The notes below the pieces were generated by a model. The model was not told the origin of the DNA and ran no database searches. It saw only the letters and a list, made by a program, of their open reading frames with translations. Below, one piece after another: positions 8,600 through 17,247 of a stretch of 34,515 nucleotides of DNA (position 1 is the first letter of the stretch; each line of letters begins with the position of its first letter). This stretch comes from an uncultured Anaerolineae bacterium (GTDB lineage: Bacteria; Chloroflexota; Anaerolineae; Promineifilales; Promineifilaceae). Made by a program: the position numbers and the translations under genes. Where the stretch lies: assembly GCA_937949915.1 (NCBI GenBank), contig CALECP010000139.1, positions 1 to 34,515 on the forward strand, written 5' to 3'.

Positions 8600-9466
8600 A
8601 TGAACGAAGCCAGCAAGCGCAAGCGAACACAATTCTCAGATTATATTGCACGAAAAGTGGTGCCAGCGTCGGCCGTGCAGGCGATTGTCGTGATCGGGAG
8701 CGTGGCAAAAGGGGTTGCGCGTGACAATTCTGATATTGACGCAGTTGTGTTTTTGCAGCCGTTCGATCTGTATGCTGTCCCGGCCGAGTTCAAATGGCAG
8801 CCTGAGCAAGATCAGTATTATGGTATTTTTAACAATGTCGCCAACGCTATTCAGGGCGACTTCAAGCGCGTAGATTTAGCGCAATGGTCACAACCAGAGC
8901 ATGTATGGCCCGAAGCGATTTGCGCTGAGTTGCAAGAAGGGTGGGTGGCGTTTGATCGGCGTGATGCGATTCAACCACTGCTCGATGAACGCACAAAATT
9001 TAGTGACCCGATACGACGAAAGCGACTTGACGAAGCGGTTGTGCGGCTCGATTGGCTGTTATCGGAGACGACGATAGACCAAACATGGAACACGCACGGG
9101 GCAACGGTGGCGCATTATCGTCTTCATGCCGCGTATGATTATTTGATCCAAGCACTCTTTGCCTACAATCGGCGGTGGCGTACTTTTCGCAGTCGTGAGC
9201 TGGCTGATTTGTTGACGCTTGCGTGGCTGCCAGCACAATTTGAAGAACACGCTTTCTTGATGATGAATGCGCCTTCCAAGATGCTAGACGGGTATCAGCA
9301 ACGTGCGGCCGTTTTGCGCCAACATTTTGATCAACTACTTGTGCAATGCAAGCAGGATAATCTATTTGGCGAAGATGCTGTTGACGAGGCTTTTGTGCGT
9401 CAGCACGACGAGCCGGGGCGCAACTGGAATATGGATGCGTGGAACGAGCGACACAATCCAACGTAG
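8600..9466 (+). CDS. Pol-beta superfamily nucleotidyltransferase
   Basis: The N-terminal domain has the nucleotidyltransferase signature VIGSVAKGVARDNSDIDAVV (Gly-Ser, then Asp-x-Asp for two metal ligands) and a likely third carboxylate in FKRVDLAQ. The C-terminal half is helical (YRLHAAYDYLIQALFAYNRRWRTFRSREL), similar in style to antibiotic or small-molecule nucleotidyltransferases, but I cannot name the substrate. At 288 residues it is much longer than the minimal nucleotidyltransferases of toxin-antitoxin pairs, and no HEPN partner is adjacent. The last codons and stop (CCA ACG TAG) lie inside a perfect 17-bp palindrome, so the end of the protein may have been set by insertion of that repeat. 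Confidence 0.8.
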   Translation: MNEASKRKRTQFSDYIARKVVPASAVQAIVVIGSVAKGVARDNSDIDAVVFLQPFDLYAVPAEFKWQPEQDQYYGIFNNVANAIQGDFKRVDLAQWSQPEHVWPEAICAELQEGWVAFDRRDAIQPLLDERTKFSDPIRRKRLDEAVVRLDWLLSETTIDQTWNTHGATVAHYRLHAAYDYLIQALFAYNRRWRTFRSRELADLLTLAWLPAQFEEHAFLMMNAPSKMLDGYQQRAAVLRQHFDQLLVQCKQDNLFGEDAVDEAFVRQHDEPGRNWNMDAWNERHNPT

Positions 9467-9495
9467 GGACATGGGGTGCCATGTCCCTACGTTGG
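9458..9495. repeat. Perfect 17-bp palindrome overlapping a stop codon
   Basis: CCAACGTAGGGACATGG, GGTG loop, CCATGTCCCTACGTTGG. Fourth member of the GTARRGAC palindrome family and the longest stem. The TAG within GTAGGG is the stop codon of the preceding nucleotidyltransferase. Located just before recF; no T run follows, so a terminator role is doubtful. Confidence 0.85.
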
Positions 9496-9517
9496 AAATT
9501 AAAAATTAGCAAGAATT

Positions 9518-10723
9518 ATGCGTTTAACCCATTTATCTCTCACCAACTTTCGCAATTTCGGCCGACTCGATCTGCCTGTGGGGGCGGGTGTAACGCTGGT
9601 GCATGGGGCGAACGCGCAGGGCAAGACCAATTTGCTGGAAGCGATCTATTATTTGGCGACGACGCGCTCGCCGTATACGAACCAAGATGATCAGTTGATC
9701 AACTGGGATGCGGGGTACGAAGGGGCGCAGGTGGTGGTCGGCCGTTTGGTCGCACATGTCGATACGGCCGATGGGACGCGCCATCTCGAATTGCGCCTGA
9801 TCCGTGAGTTAAAAGGACACAAAACAACCTTTCGCCGCGAGGCATTGGTAGACCGCCGCAAAGTGCGCTTGCTCGATCTGTTGGGCAATTTGCGCGTCGT
9901 GCTGTTTGTGCCAACTGATTTGGATTTGGTGACAGGATCGCCAGCCAGCCGCCGCCGCTATCTCGATATTACGTTGTGCCAGCGCAACCGCCATTATTGC
10001 CGCACACTGTCCCAATACAACAAAATTTTGGAGCAACGCAACGCCCTTTTGCGCCAGATGGCAGAGCAAGGGACGCGCAACAATCAGGATGTTCTCGATT
10101 TATACACGCAGCGGCTGGTGGAGGCGGCCGGGCAGATATTTGCCATTCGTGCGCGTCTGATCGATACATTGGCGCGAGACGTGCAGCGTATCCATTATGA
10201 ACAGTTGACGGCCGGTAACGAAAGTTTGCGCTTGTTGTATCGGCCGCGCTTGGCAGGATCGGACGTGGATGAGACAGAATCGGCCGACTGGCTTTATAAC
10301 CATGTAGACAATCCCACTATAATCGCTGAGCGAATGCAAACAGCCCTAGCAGATACTTTGTCGTATGATATTCGGCGGGGCGCAACCAGTATAGGCCCCC
10401 ATCGGGACGATTGGGTGTTTCAGGTAAACGGCCGTAGTTTGCGCCATTACGGTTCGCGGGGGCAGCAGCGCAGTGCGGTGCTGGCTCTCAAATTGGGTGA
10501 GATAGCGGGTATCAAGGCTGATACAGGTGCATCTCCCATTTTGTTACTCGATGATGTGATGGCCGAGTTAGATGGGACGCGCCGCCAACATCTAATCACG
10601 GCTCTCCAACAAATGCCACAAGCGATGATCACATCGGCCGAAACCACTATTTTCCCCCCCGACTTCCTCGCACAAACAGAGCAGTTGGCTGTTGATGGCG
10701 GCCGTGTTCATTCTGTAATATGA
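9518..10723 (+). CDS. recF: DNA replication and repair protein RecF
   Basis: SMC-like ATPase that loads RecA at single-strand gaps with RecO and RecR. The N-terminal LTHLSLTNFRNF is typical; the Walker A motif is HGANAQGKTNLLEAI (about residues 29-43), RecF signature segments such as ALVDRRKVRLLDLLGNLRVVLFVPTDLDLV follow, and the C-terminus has the ABC-signature region YGSRGQQRSAVLALKLGEI and Walker B SPILLLDDVMAELD. The length, 401 residues, is slightly above average. It is not next to dnaA, dnaN or gyrB and no DnaA boxes were seen, so this is not an origin region. There is no clear Shine-Dalgarno sequence before ATG 9518. Confidence 0.95.
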   Translation: MRLTHLSLTNFRNFGRLDLPVGAGVTLVHGANAQGKTNLLEAIYYLATTRSPYTNQDDQLINWDAGYEGAQVVVGRLVAHVDTADGTRHLELRLIRELKGHKTTFRREALVDRRKVRLLDLLGNLRVVLFVPTDLDLVTGSPASRRRYLDITLCQRNRHYCRTLSQYNKILEQRNALLRQMAEQGTRNNQDVLDLYTQRLVEAAGQIFAIRARLIDTLARDVQRIHYEQLTAGNESLRLLYRPRLAGSDVDETESADWLYNHVDNPTIIAERMQTALADTLSYDIRRGATSIGPHRDDWVFQVNGRSLRHYGSRGQQRSAVLALKLGEIAGIKADTGASPILLLDDVMAELDGTRRQHLITALQQMPQAMITSAETTIFPPDFLAQTEQLAVDGGRVHSVI

Positions 10724-10835
10724 ACTGTAATGTGAATATAAAGATTTGTGTGGGATGATACAATCTCATTTTTCCCTCTTAAAAAAAGAAGGTTCAGTCT
10801 GGATAAGCCAGATAGATAGTAAGTAAGGATAATAT

Positions 10836-12815
10836 ATGTCATCGCAATTGATATTGATCATCGACAGTGATCCCGTTGATCATAACAATTTAATTGAGCA
10901 AATGACCGAGCCGTCATACCGATTGCTGTCTGCATACACGGGCGACGAGGGGATCATGCAAGCGATAACACATCAGCCTGATTTGATTTTGCTCGACGCG
11001 ATGTTGCCGGGGAAAAATGGGTACGAAGTGTGTCGCATTTTGCGGAACCATACGAACACATCAGATATTCCTATCATCATGCTTTCGCGGTTGCGCGATG
11101 TTAGCTACCGGATTCATGCGATTGAGGCGGGGGCGGATGAGATATTGCGCTTGCCCAACAACCGTGAGGAGTTGTTGGTGCGTGTACGAGGTCATTTGCG
11201 GTTGCGTGAATCACGCAAAAAGCTAGCAATTGAGCGCAGCAATTTACATTTGTTATCAAAAATCGATCAAGCGGTGATGCAGCGAATTGACTTGGATGCG
11301 CTGATCCATACGATCATCGAGGAGACACAAAAGGCACTGGGGGCGAATGAGGGCGTTTTGATCATCATGGATAAAATGGGGCAACCGATTCGGCGGATCG
11401 TTAGGCGTGAAAATGGTGATTCCCACATGTTCGATCTATCTGAGGATCGTGACGTGATGCGCTCTGGGTTTGCTGGCTGGATTTGGGAAAATGAGACAGG
11501 CGCAGTGATCGCGGATGTACGCTGGGATGATCGTTGGCTGCTTTTGGAGAATGGCCCACAGGCGGGGTCGGCCGTTGGTGTCCCGCTTTTTCATGTGGAT
11601 AAGACGTTGTATGGGGTGATGGTGTTCTCGCATAAGGTGCATAATTTTTTTGATAGCAATCATCTGACACTATTGGTGATGATTGCCAACCAAGTGACGG
11701 CCGCGCTGCAAAATGCCCAACTGTATACGGCCGTGCGTGACGAACAGGAAAAGCTGACGACGATTTTGGCAAAAACAAATGATGCGATCATCACCATCGA
11801 TCAAGATAAGCGTATCGAGCGGCTCAATCAAGCGGCCGGAGAGATGTTGGGAACTTCGCTGGAGGAGGTCTATGGTCGGTTATTGAGCGAAGTGGCTGTG
11901 TTTGCCTCAATTGAGCCATTGGTATCCTGGACACAGCCGACGACGGCCGAACATAGATTGGAAGACGGCCGTTATCTCCTCATCAGCATGTCGCCCATTC
12001 CCGATGTTGGCATGGTGATCGTCATCCAAGACACCACCGTTCAGCGACAGCGCGAAGTGGCACGCTATCAACAGCTAGAAGAAACATTCAAGCCGTATGT
12101 CGGTTCGAGCTTATACGAGCTTGCCATTGGCAACACCGATGACAGAATGCGTAAAGATGCCGTTATTTTATTCGCCGATCTTCGCAACCATACCCAGTTG
12201 GTATCAGCATGTAAACCGGGCGAAGCTATCGCTGTCCTCAACCGTTTTTTTGATGAGATGACAAAAGTTGTCCACCAATATAACGGGGTGATCATCGACT
12301 TGATCGGGGACGAACTAGAAGTGTGCTTCAACGTCCATGAATCGCAGCCAGATGCGCCGATTCGTGCCGTTCGCACCGCGATTGCGATGCAGGAGCGATT
12401 TAATGATTTGCGTGATCAATTTCGCATACAGCCTGTCGATGGAGAGGCTGTTGAATTGGGTTTGGGTATCGGGATCGATATTGGCGATGTGTTGGTTGGA
12501 CAAGTAGGGTCACAATCGCGCAAAAATCTAGCATTGGTCGGCCGGGCTGTCAACGCAGCACATCGCATGGTCGATATGGCGCAAGACGGCTATGTGGTGA
12601 TCGGCCGTCACTTTCACCAACTGTTTGCTGCCAAACATCGGCCGCTGGCACAGCTATTTGGCTTTGGCGGCATGACCCCGATCAAAGGGCTAGACGAGCC
12701 AGTAGCGATTATGATGGCGTATATCAAGCCAGAGCTAGAATCGGAATTGTTACAATTAGATTTAGATTTCTCAGAATTAGACAAGGCTCAAACAAGTGGC
12801 GATTTGGCTGGCTGA
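10836..12815 (+). CDS. REC-GAF-PAS-class III nucleotidyl cyclase signalling protein
   Basis: Cytoplasmic signalling protein with four domains. Residues 1-122 form a response-regulator receiver with phospho-acceptor Asp54 (LILLDAMLP) and Ser84, but the usual Lys before Pro is Leu106 (LRLP). Residues about 140-297 form a GAF domain, about 303-405 a PAS domain (ILAKTNDAIITIDQDKRIERLNQAA), and about 438-630 a class III cyclase domain. In the cyclase the two metal Asp residues (FADLRNHT, Asp448; IGDELE, Asp492) and the transition-state Asn573 and Arg577 are kept. The two base-selecting positions are changed: the usual Lys is Asp488 and the usual Asp is Asn564. So it may use another nucleotide or be a sensor. 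AAGGA precedes ATG. The 3' end overlaps convergent rsmG by 28 bases. Confidence 0.88.
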   Translation: MSSQLILIIDSDPVDHNNLIEQMTEPSYRLLSAYTGDEGIMQAITHQPDLILLDAMLPGKNGYEVCRILRNHTNTSDIPIIMLSRLRDVSYRIHAIEAGADEILRLPNNREELLVRVRGHLRLRESRKKLAIERSNLHLLSKIDQAVMQRIDLDALIHTIIEETQKALGANEGVLIIMDKMGQPIRRIVRRENGDSHMFDLSEDRDVMRSGFAGWIWENETGAVIADVRWDDRWLLLENGPQAGSAVGVPLFHVDKTLYGVMVFSHKVHNFFDSNHLTLLVMIANQVTAALQNAQLYTAVRDEQEKLTTILAKTNDAIITIDQDKRIERLNQAAGEMLGTSLEEVYGRLLSEVAVFASIEPLVSWTQPTTAEHRLEDGRYLLISMSPIPDVGMVIVIQDTTVQRQREVARYQQLEETFKPYVGSSLYELAIGNTDDRMRKDAVILFADLRNHTQLVSACKPGEAIAVLNRFFDEMTKVVHQYNGVIIDLIGDELEVCFNVHESQPDAPIRAVRTAIAMQERFNDLRDQFRIQPVDGEAVELGLGIGIDIGDVLVGQVGSQSRKNLALVGRAVNAAHRMVDMAQDGYVVIGRHFHQLFAAKHRPLAQLFGFGGMTPIKGLDEPVAIMMAYIKPELESELLQLDLDFSELDKAQTSGDLAG

Positions 12816-13501
12816 CCGGCCGTGCGCGGATACTGCTTAGGGGTACGTTTTATTTTCGGGATAGTGACCAAATAGTGCAGCATCTCTCGTTCCGGCAATT
12901 GCACAGACGTGAGCTGGGGTGTGCCACCACCGAGAATAGTCAGGGCTGGCACGGCCGCCTCGCTCTCCGCGGCCGCCGTCGTCCCCTTTTGGGCTAGCAT
13001 AGAGCCACCCACACGCACCAATGGCAACAAATACTCTGCCAACACCGGCAGCCGTGCCACCGCCCGCGCCACCGCCCAATCGTACCCCGCCCGATGTGCG
13101 GCCGTTTGCCCCAAATCCTCCACCCGCGCATGAATCACCCGCACCCGTGTCAGGCTCAACTCCCCGACTAACGCCTCCAGAAAGCGCGTCTTTTTCGCCA
13201 CGCTATCAGTTAGCGTCAACAACATATCAGGATACAAAATTTTGAGCGGCACACCGGGAAAGCCAGCCCCCGTACCCACATCGATCACCCGTTGCCCATT
13301 GAGATCGCCCATCACACCCGCACAGGTCAGCGAGTCGAGAAAGTGACGGATCACAATGTCACGCGGCGCGATGATGCGCGTCAGATTGACTTTCTCGTTT
13401 TCCGCGATCAGAAATGCTTGATAGCAAGCGAATTGTTCGAGTTGCTCGTCGGTGAGCGGGATATGCGCGGCCGTGGCGTATTGTTTCAGTATATCGATCA
13501 T
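12788..13501 (-). CDS. rsmG: 16S rRNA (guanine527-N7)-methyltransferase
   Basis: Methylates G527 in the 530 loop of 16S rRNA using S-adenosylmethionine. The SAM-binding motif VIDVGTGAGFPGVPLKI and the preceding HFLDSLTCA are family hallmarks. The second half holds VRVIHARVEDL and DWAVARAVARLPVLAEYLLPLVRVGG. The 237-residue length is normal. The C-terminal end (about ten residues) is encoded antisense to the end of the cyclase gene, a 28-base tail-to-tail overlap. ATG 13501 has only a weak purine stretch upstream. Confidence 0.95.
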   Translation of the reverse strand: MIDILKQYATAAHIPLTDEQLEQFACYQAFLIAENEKVNLTRIIAPRDIVIRHFLDSLTCAGVMGDLNGQRVIDVGTGAGFPGVPLKILYPDMLLTLTDSVAKKTRFLEALVGELSLTRVRVIHARVEDLGQTAAHRAGYDWAVARAVARLPVLAEYLLPLVRVGGSMLAQKGTTAAAESEAAVPALTILGGGTPQLTSVQLPEREMLHYLVTIPKIKRTPKQYPRTAGQPAKSPLV

Positions 13502-13811
13502 AATCTTAGCATGTAATCATATCTAATTTTCCCCCTCACAGCATTTATTGAATAATTGCGCTAAAATGAAAATGCGATACAGAATTTGAAGGCTCTTTTG
13601 GATTTCGCGTGGTTTCCCTCCCCTAACCTCTCCCCCCTTCGGACTGAGGGGGGGAATGTCAACACATGAATCCCCAAAGAACCCAATGAGATTAAACCGA
13701 CAAGATACACGGTGTACGGCCGACTGATATACTGATAACCCCATACTCTTTGGCAATTAGTTGCCCCCCGTGACCGGTAACGGGATAATAGGTGGCACGG
13801 AGAAAAACAAC
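13502..13811. other. Gene-free stretch between rsmG and glpK
   Basis: About 310 bases divergently flanked by rsmG and glpK. The short ORFs on both strands look like chance. A C-rich block at 13617-13660 (CCCTCCCCTAACC, then GGACTGAGGGGGGG) can fold back on itself and has a relative after glpD at 17176. TATACT near 13727 could be part of a glpK promoter, but no matching -35 is visible. Confidence 0.4.
13617..13656. repeat. C-rich foldback repeat, copy 1
   Basis: CCCTCCCCTAACCTC followed by CCTTCGGACTGAGGGGGGG, an imperfect foldback. A relative, CCCTCCCCTAGCCTGCCCCGAAAGGAGGGGA, follows glpD at 17176. Both lie in intergenic DNA. Confidence 0.4.
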
Positions 13812-15305
13812 ATGAATCAATATATCGCCTCGATTGATCAAGGAACAACCAGCACGCGCTGTATGATTTTTAACCATGCAGGAGAAGCGGTCGGCCGACA
13901 CCAGCTAGAACACACACAAATTTACCCTCAGCCCGGTTGGGTGGAACATGACCCGCTTGAGATTTGGGCGCGTACCGAGGATGTGATCCGGGGTGCGCTG
14001 GCTGATGCAAAATTGACCGGGCAGCACATCGCGGCCGTAGGCATCACCAATCAGCGCGAGACAACGGTGGTGTGGGACAAAAACACCGGACAGCCGTTGC
14101 ACAATGCGGTGGTGTGGATGGATACGCGCACGGCCGCATTGGTGACAGAAATGAAGGAAAAGCACGGGGGGCAAGATGCGTTCCGGCCGCAAACCGGGCT
14201 GCCACTGGCGACCTATTTTGCAGGGCTAAAGTTGCGCTGGCTGCTCGATCATGTTCCGGCCGTCCAAGAAGCGGCCGACGCTGGCACCGCCCTCTTTGGC
14301 ACAATCGACACGTGGCTGATATGGAAGCTGACTGGGCAACACATCACCGACGTGACCAACGCCTCGCGCACGATGCTGATGAACATCGAAACGTTGCAGT
14401 GGGATGCAGAGATGTGCGCGGCGTTTGGTATTCCAATGGCGATGTTGCCCGTCATCAAATCATCGGCCGAGATTTACGGCCGTACCAGCGCAGACGGCGC
14501 ATTTGGGGCAGCTATCCCGGTCGCGGGCAATTTGGGCGATCAACATGCGGCTACCGTCGGTCAAGCCTGCTTCTCCCCCGGCGAAGCAAAAAACACCTAC
14601 GGCACCGGCTGCTTTATGATTTTGAATACGGGACATGAGGTGAAACAGTCGAACAATGGGCTGCTCACAACAGTCGCCTACAAGTTTGGGGATGCTCCGG
14701 CCGTGTACGCGCTCGAAGGCTCGATTGCGATTACGGGCGCACTGATCCAATGGCTACGCGACAACCTCAATATCATCGACTCTGCCCCCGAAGTCGAAAC
14801 ATTGGCCGCCACAGTCGATGACAATGGCGGCGCATATTTTGTACCCGCATTTAGCGGTCTGTACGCCCCCTACTGGCGGGACGATGCGCGAGGTGTAATC
14901 GTCGGGCTGACGCGCTACATCACCAAAGCGCACATCGCCCGGGCTGCCCTGGAAGCGACGGCGTACCAAACCCGCGAGGTGCTAGACGCGATGAATGCAG
15001 ACAGCGGCATTCCGTTAACAGCACTAAAAATCGACGGCGGCATGGTGGGCAATGAGTTGCTGATGCAGTTTCAGGCGGACGTGCTGGGCGTGGATGTGGT
15101 ACGGCCGAAAGTGAGCGAAACAACCGCGCTGGGGGCTGCCTACGCGGCCGGGCTAGCCGTCGGCTACTGGCAAAACACAGACGAGATGCGCGCCAATTGG
15201 GGCGAAGACAAACGCTGGTCGCCCGACCCAGACAGCGATGCCAGCACAGAAAAGTATCGTCTCTGGAAAAAAGCGGTGACGAAAGCGTTTGATTGGGAGG
15301 AATAA
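13812..15305 (+). CDS. glpK: Glycerol kinase
   Basis: Phosphorylates glycerol to sn-glycerol 3-phosphate with ATP. FGGY-family kinase: [17 protein letters not shown] at the N-terminus (phosphate-1 loop), [55 protein letters not shown], and late [21 protein letters not shown]. The track start at 13761 adds 17 unlikely residues; ATG 13812 gives [11 protein letters not shown], the usual beginning, with GGAG about eleven bases upstream. 497 residues, a normal length. Followed by glpD across a gap that is entirely one of the leader repeat elements. Confidence 0.97.
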   Translation: MNQYIASIDQGTTSTRCMIFNHAGEAVGRHQLEHTQIYPQPGWVEHDPLEIWARTEDVIRGALADAKLTGQHIAAVGITNQRETTVVWDKNTGQPLHNAVVWMDTRTAALVTEMKEKHGGQDAFRPQTGLPLATYFAGLKLRWLLDHVPAVQEAADAGTALFGTIDTWLIWKLTGQHITDVTNASRTMLMNIETLQWDAEMCAAFGIPMAMLPVIKSSAEIYGRTSADGAFGAAIPVAGNLGDQHAATVGQACFSPGEAKNTYGTGCFMILNTGHEVKQSNNGLLTTVAYKFGDAPAVYALEGSIAITGALIQWLRDNLNIIDSAPEVETLAATVDDNGGAYFVPAFSGLYAPYWRDDARGVIVGLTRYITKAHIARAALEATAYQTREVLDAMNADSGIPLTALKIDGGMVGNELLMQFQADVLGVDVVRPKVSETTALGAAYAAGLAVGYWQNTDEMRANWGEDKRWSPDPDSDASTEKYRLWKKAVTKAFDWEE

Positions 15306-15446
15306 GTTGAAAGTTGGAAAGTTGAAAGTAAAGATGATGCAGATCGTTTTTTGTTTTTCATATTTTGATGATGTGGCTGTCGCAGATCGCTATCAAATGT
15401 TGCGATGCACCACTCATCACTCGTCGTTCGTAACTCGTCACTAAAA
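15306..15446 (+). repeat. Leader repeat element, copy 4 (5' of glpD)
   Basis: Fills the glpK-glpD gap. Read in the gene direction it starts with a GTTGAAAG-type array, continues with the shared core (AAAGATGATGCAGATCG, TTTTTCATATTTTGATGATG, TGGCTGTC) and ends with CACTCATCACTCGTCGTTCGTAACTCGTCACT, stopping four bases before ATG. The core aligns base by base with the copies before the aminotransferase and gatA. Unlike those, its 5' arm is not complementary to its 3' arm. No Shine-Dalgarno sequence lies between it and the glpD start. Confidence 0.7.
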
Positions 15447-15449
15447 AAC

Positions 15450-17135
15450 ATGGATAGACAACAAATTCTTAACCAACTTCAAGAAAACCAGACCGTGTCA
15501 GTGCTGATCATCGGCGGCGGCATCAATGGGCTGGGAACGTTCCGTGATTTGGCTTTGCAGGGGGTCGATGTGCTGCTGGTGGAGAAAAATGATTTTTGCT
15601 CCGGCGCAAGTGCCGCATCGTCCCACATGGTGCATGGCGGCGTTCGTTATTTAGAAAATGGCGAATTTCGGCTGGTGCGCGAGGCGGTGCATGAGCGCAA
15701 TCGCTTGCTCAAAAACGCCCCCCACTATGTCACACCATTGCCGACCACGATTCCGCTTTACAAGCTGTTTTCAGGCATTGTCAATGCGCCGTTAAAATTT
15801 TTGCGCTTGCTCGATAAACCGGGTGAACGGGGCGCGGCCGTGATCAAAATCGGCTTGATGCTGTATGACAGTTACACACGGGAGCAAGGCAAGCAATCTG
15901 TCCCCGGTCATCGGTTACGGGGCAGAGCCGCGTCACTACGCGAATTTCCACAGATGAATCCAGACATCATCGGGACAGCCACCTACTACGATGGCGCGAT
16001 GAGCAGCCCCGAACGGATCGCTGTCGAGGTGATGCGTGATGGCGAGGAAGCGAACCGAAACGCCCACGCGCTCAATTATGTGAGTGCGGTCGGTGCAGCG
16101 GCCGATACCGTCACATTACGCGATGAAGAAACAGGCGAAACATATACCGTCAAACCGAAAATCGTGATCAACGCGGCCGGGCCATGGATCGATTTTGCGA
16201 ATGACGCACTCGGCCGCAAAACACGCATGATGGCTGGCACAAAAGGGTCACACATCGTCGTTGATCACCCAGAACTCTATGCGGCCACCCGCAACAATGA
16301 GATATTTTTTGAGAATAAAGACGGCCGGATCGTGCTGGTCTATCCATTGGCTGGCAAAGTGATCATCGGCACAACAGACACGCCGATCAGCAATCCATCG
16401 GAAGCGCGTTGCACCGATGAAGAAGTCGCCTATTTCTTTGAGTTTACGAAGCATGTTTTTCCAGCCATCCAGCTCAAAGAGAGCGATATTGTGTATCGTT
16501 TTTCCGGTGTACGGCCGTTGCCGCGCACCGATGCCAAGACGGCCGGGCAGATCACACGCGATCACAAAAACGAGCTTGTGCCACCGGGGAACGGGATCGA
16601 TTTTCCCACCTACAATTTGGTCGGGGGCAAATGGACATCGTTTCGGGCATTTTCGGAACAGGTGACGGACACGGTGCTGGCAAAGCTCGGCAAGGCACGA
16701 GTACAAAGCACGGCCGACCGTGCCATCGGCGGCGGCCGCGCATACCCGGCCGACAAAAAGCAGTGGGCAAACGATCATGCGGCGGCCGTGGGGCTACCTC
16801 CGGCGCGGCTCGAAATGTTACTAGAGCGTTACGGAACGCTGGCATTGCCAATGGGCGCGTTTATCGTGTCCGAAGCAGACAGTGCGCTCGAATCGCTGCC
16901 CGATTACAGCGTGCGCGAATTGCAATATCTGGTCGAAAAAGAGCAGGTGCGTCGCATCGGCGATTTGCTGCAACGACGCTCTTTGCTAGCGATGACCGGT
17001 CAATTATCAGCAGTGCTGGTGATGGAAGTGGCCGATATTATCGGCGATGTACTGGGCTGGGATAGCGACCGCAAAGAAACAGAAATCGACCGGTTTGCGG
17101 CCGATATTTTGGATAAACATGGCGTGATACTTTAG
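15450..17135 (+). CDS. glpD: Aerobic-type glycerol-3-phosphate dehydrogenase (FAD)
   Basis: Membrane-associated flavoenzyme oxidising glycerol 3-phosphate to dihydroxyacetone phosphate and passing electrons to quinone. The FAD-binding motif VLIIGGGINGLGTFRDLALQG lies near residue 20, followed by DFCSGASAASSHMVHGGVRYLE, KIVINAAGPW and GTTDTPISNPSEARCTDEEV. A C-terminal helical domain (SDSALESLPDYSVRELQYLV-like region) completes about 561 residues. ATG 15450 is chosen; the track start at 15405 lies inside the leader repeat. It completes the two-step glycerol pathway begun by glpK. Confidence 0.95.
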   Translation: MDRQQILNQLQENQTVSVLIIGGGINGLGTFRDLALQGVDVLLVEKNDFCSGASAASSHMVHGGVRYLENGEFRLVREAVHERNRLLKNAPHYVTPLPTTIPLYKLFSGIVNAPLKFLRLLDKPGERGAAVIKIGLMLYDSYTREQGKQSVPGHRLRGRAASLREFPQMNPDIIGTATYYDGAMSSPERIAVEVMRDGEEANRNAHALNYVSAVGAAADTVTLRDEETGETYTVKPKIVINAAGPWIDFANDALGRKTRMMAGTKGSHIVVDHPELYAATRNNEIFFENKDGRIVLVYPLAGKVIIGTTDTPISNPSEARCTDEEVAYFFEFTKHVFPAIQLKESDIVYRFSGVRPLPRTDAKTAGQITRDHKNELVPPGNGIDFPTYNLVGGKWTSFRAFSEQVTDTVLAKLGKARVQSTADRAIGGGRAYPADKKQWANDHAAAVGLPPARLEMLLERYGTLALPMGAFIVSEADSALESLPDYSVRELQYLVEKEQVRRIGDLLQRRSLLAMTGQLSAVLVMEVADIIGDVLGWDSDRKETEIDRFAADILDKHGVIL

Positions 17136-17173
17136 CGACTTAATATCATTTTCTGCGTTTTATAGTGACCGCA

Positions 17174-17206
17174 TTCCCTCCCCTAGCCTGCCCCGAAAGG
17201 AGGGGA
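17174..17206. repeat. C-rich foldback repeat, copy 2
   Basis: TCCCTCCCCTAGCCTGCCCCGAAAGGAGGGGA in the glpD-ppk2 convergent gap: TCCCCT pairs with AGGGGA. Similar to the block at 13617. No T run, so not a typical terminator. Confidence 0.4.
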
Positions 17207-17247
17207 AGGCACGCTCAACCCCACAATGAGTCAGTTCCCGAATTCGA

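Noticed and set aside
8600-9466. MNT-HEPN toxin-antitoxin pair
   Set aside because: The nucleotidyltransferase is long, single, and lacks an adjacent HEPN gene with an RxxxxH motif.
9496-10835. Replication origin near recF
   Set aside because: No dnaA, dnaN or gyrB neighbours and no TTATCCACA-type boxes were seen.
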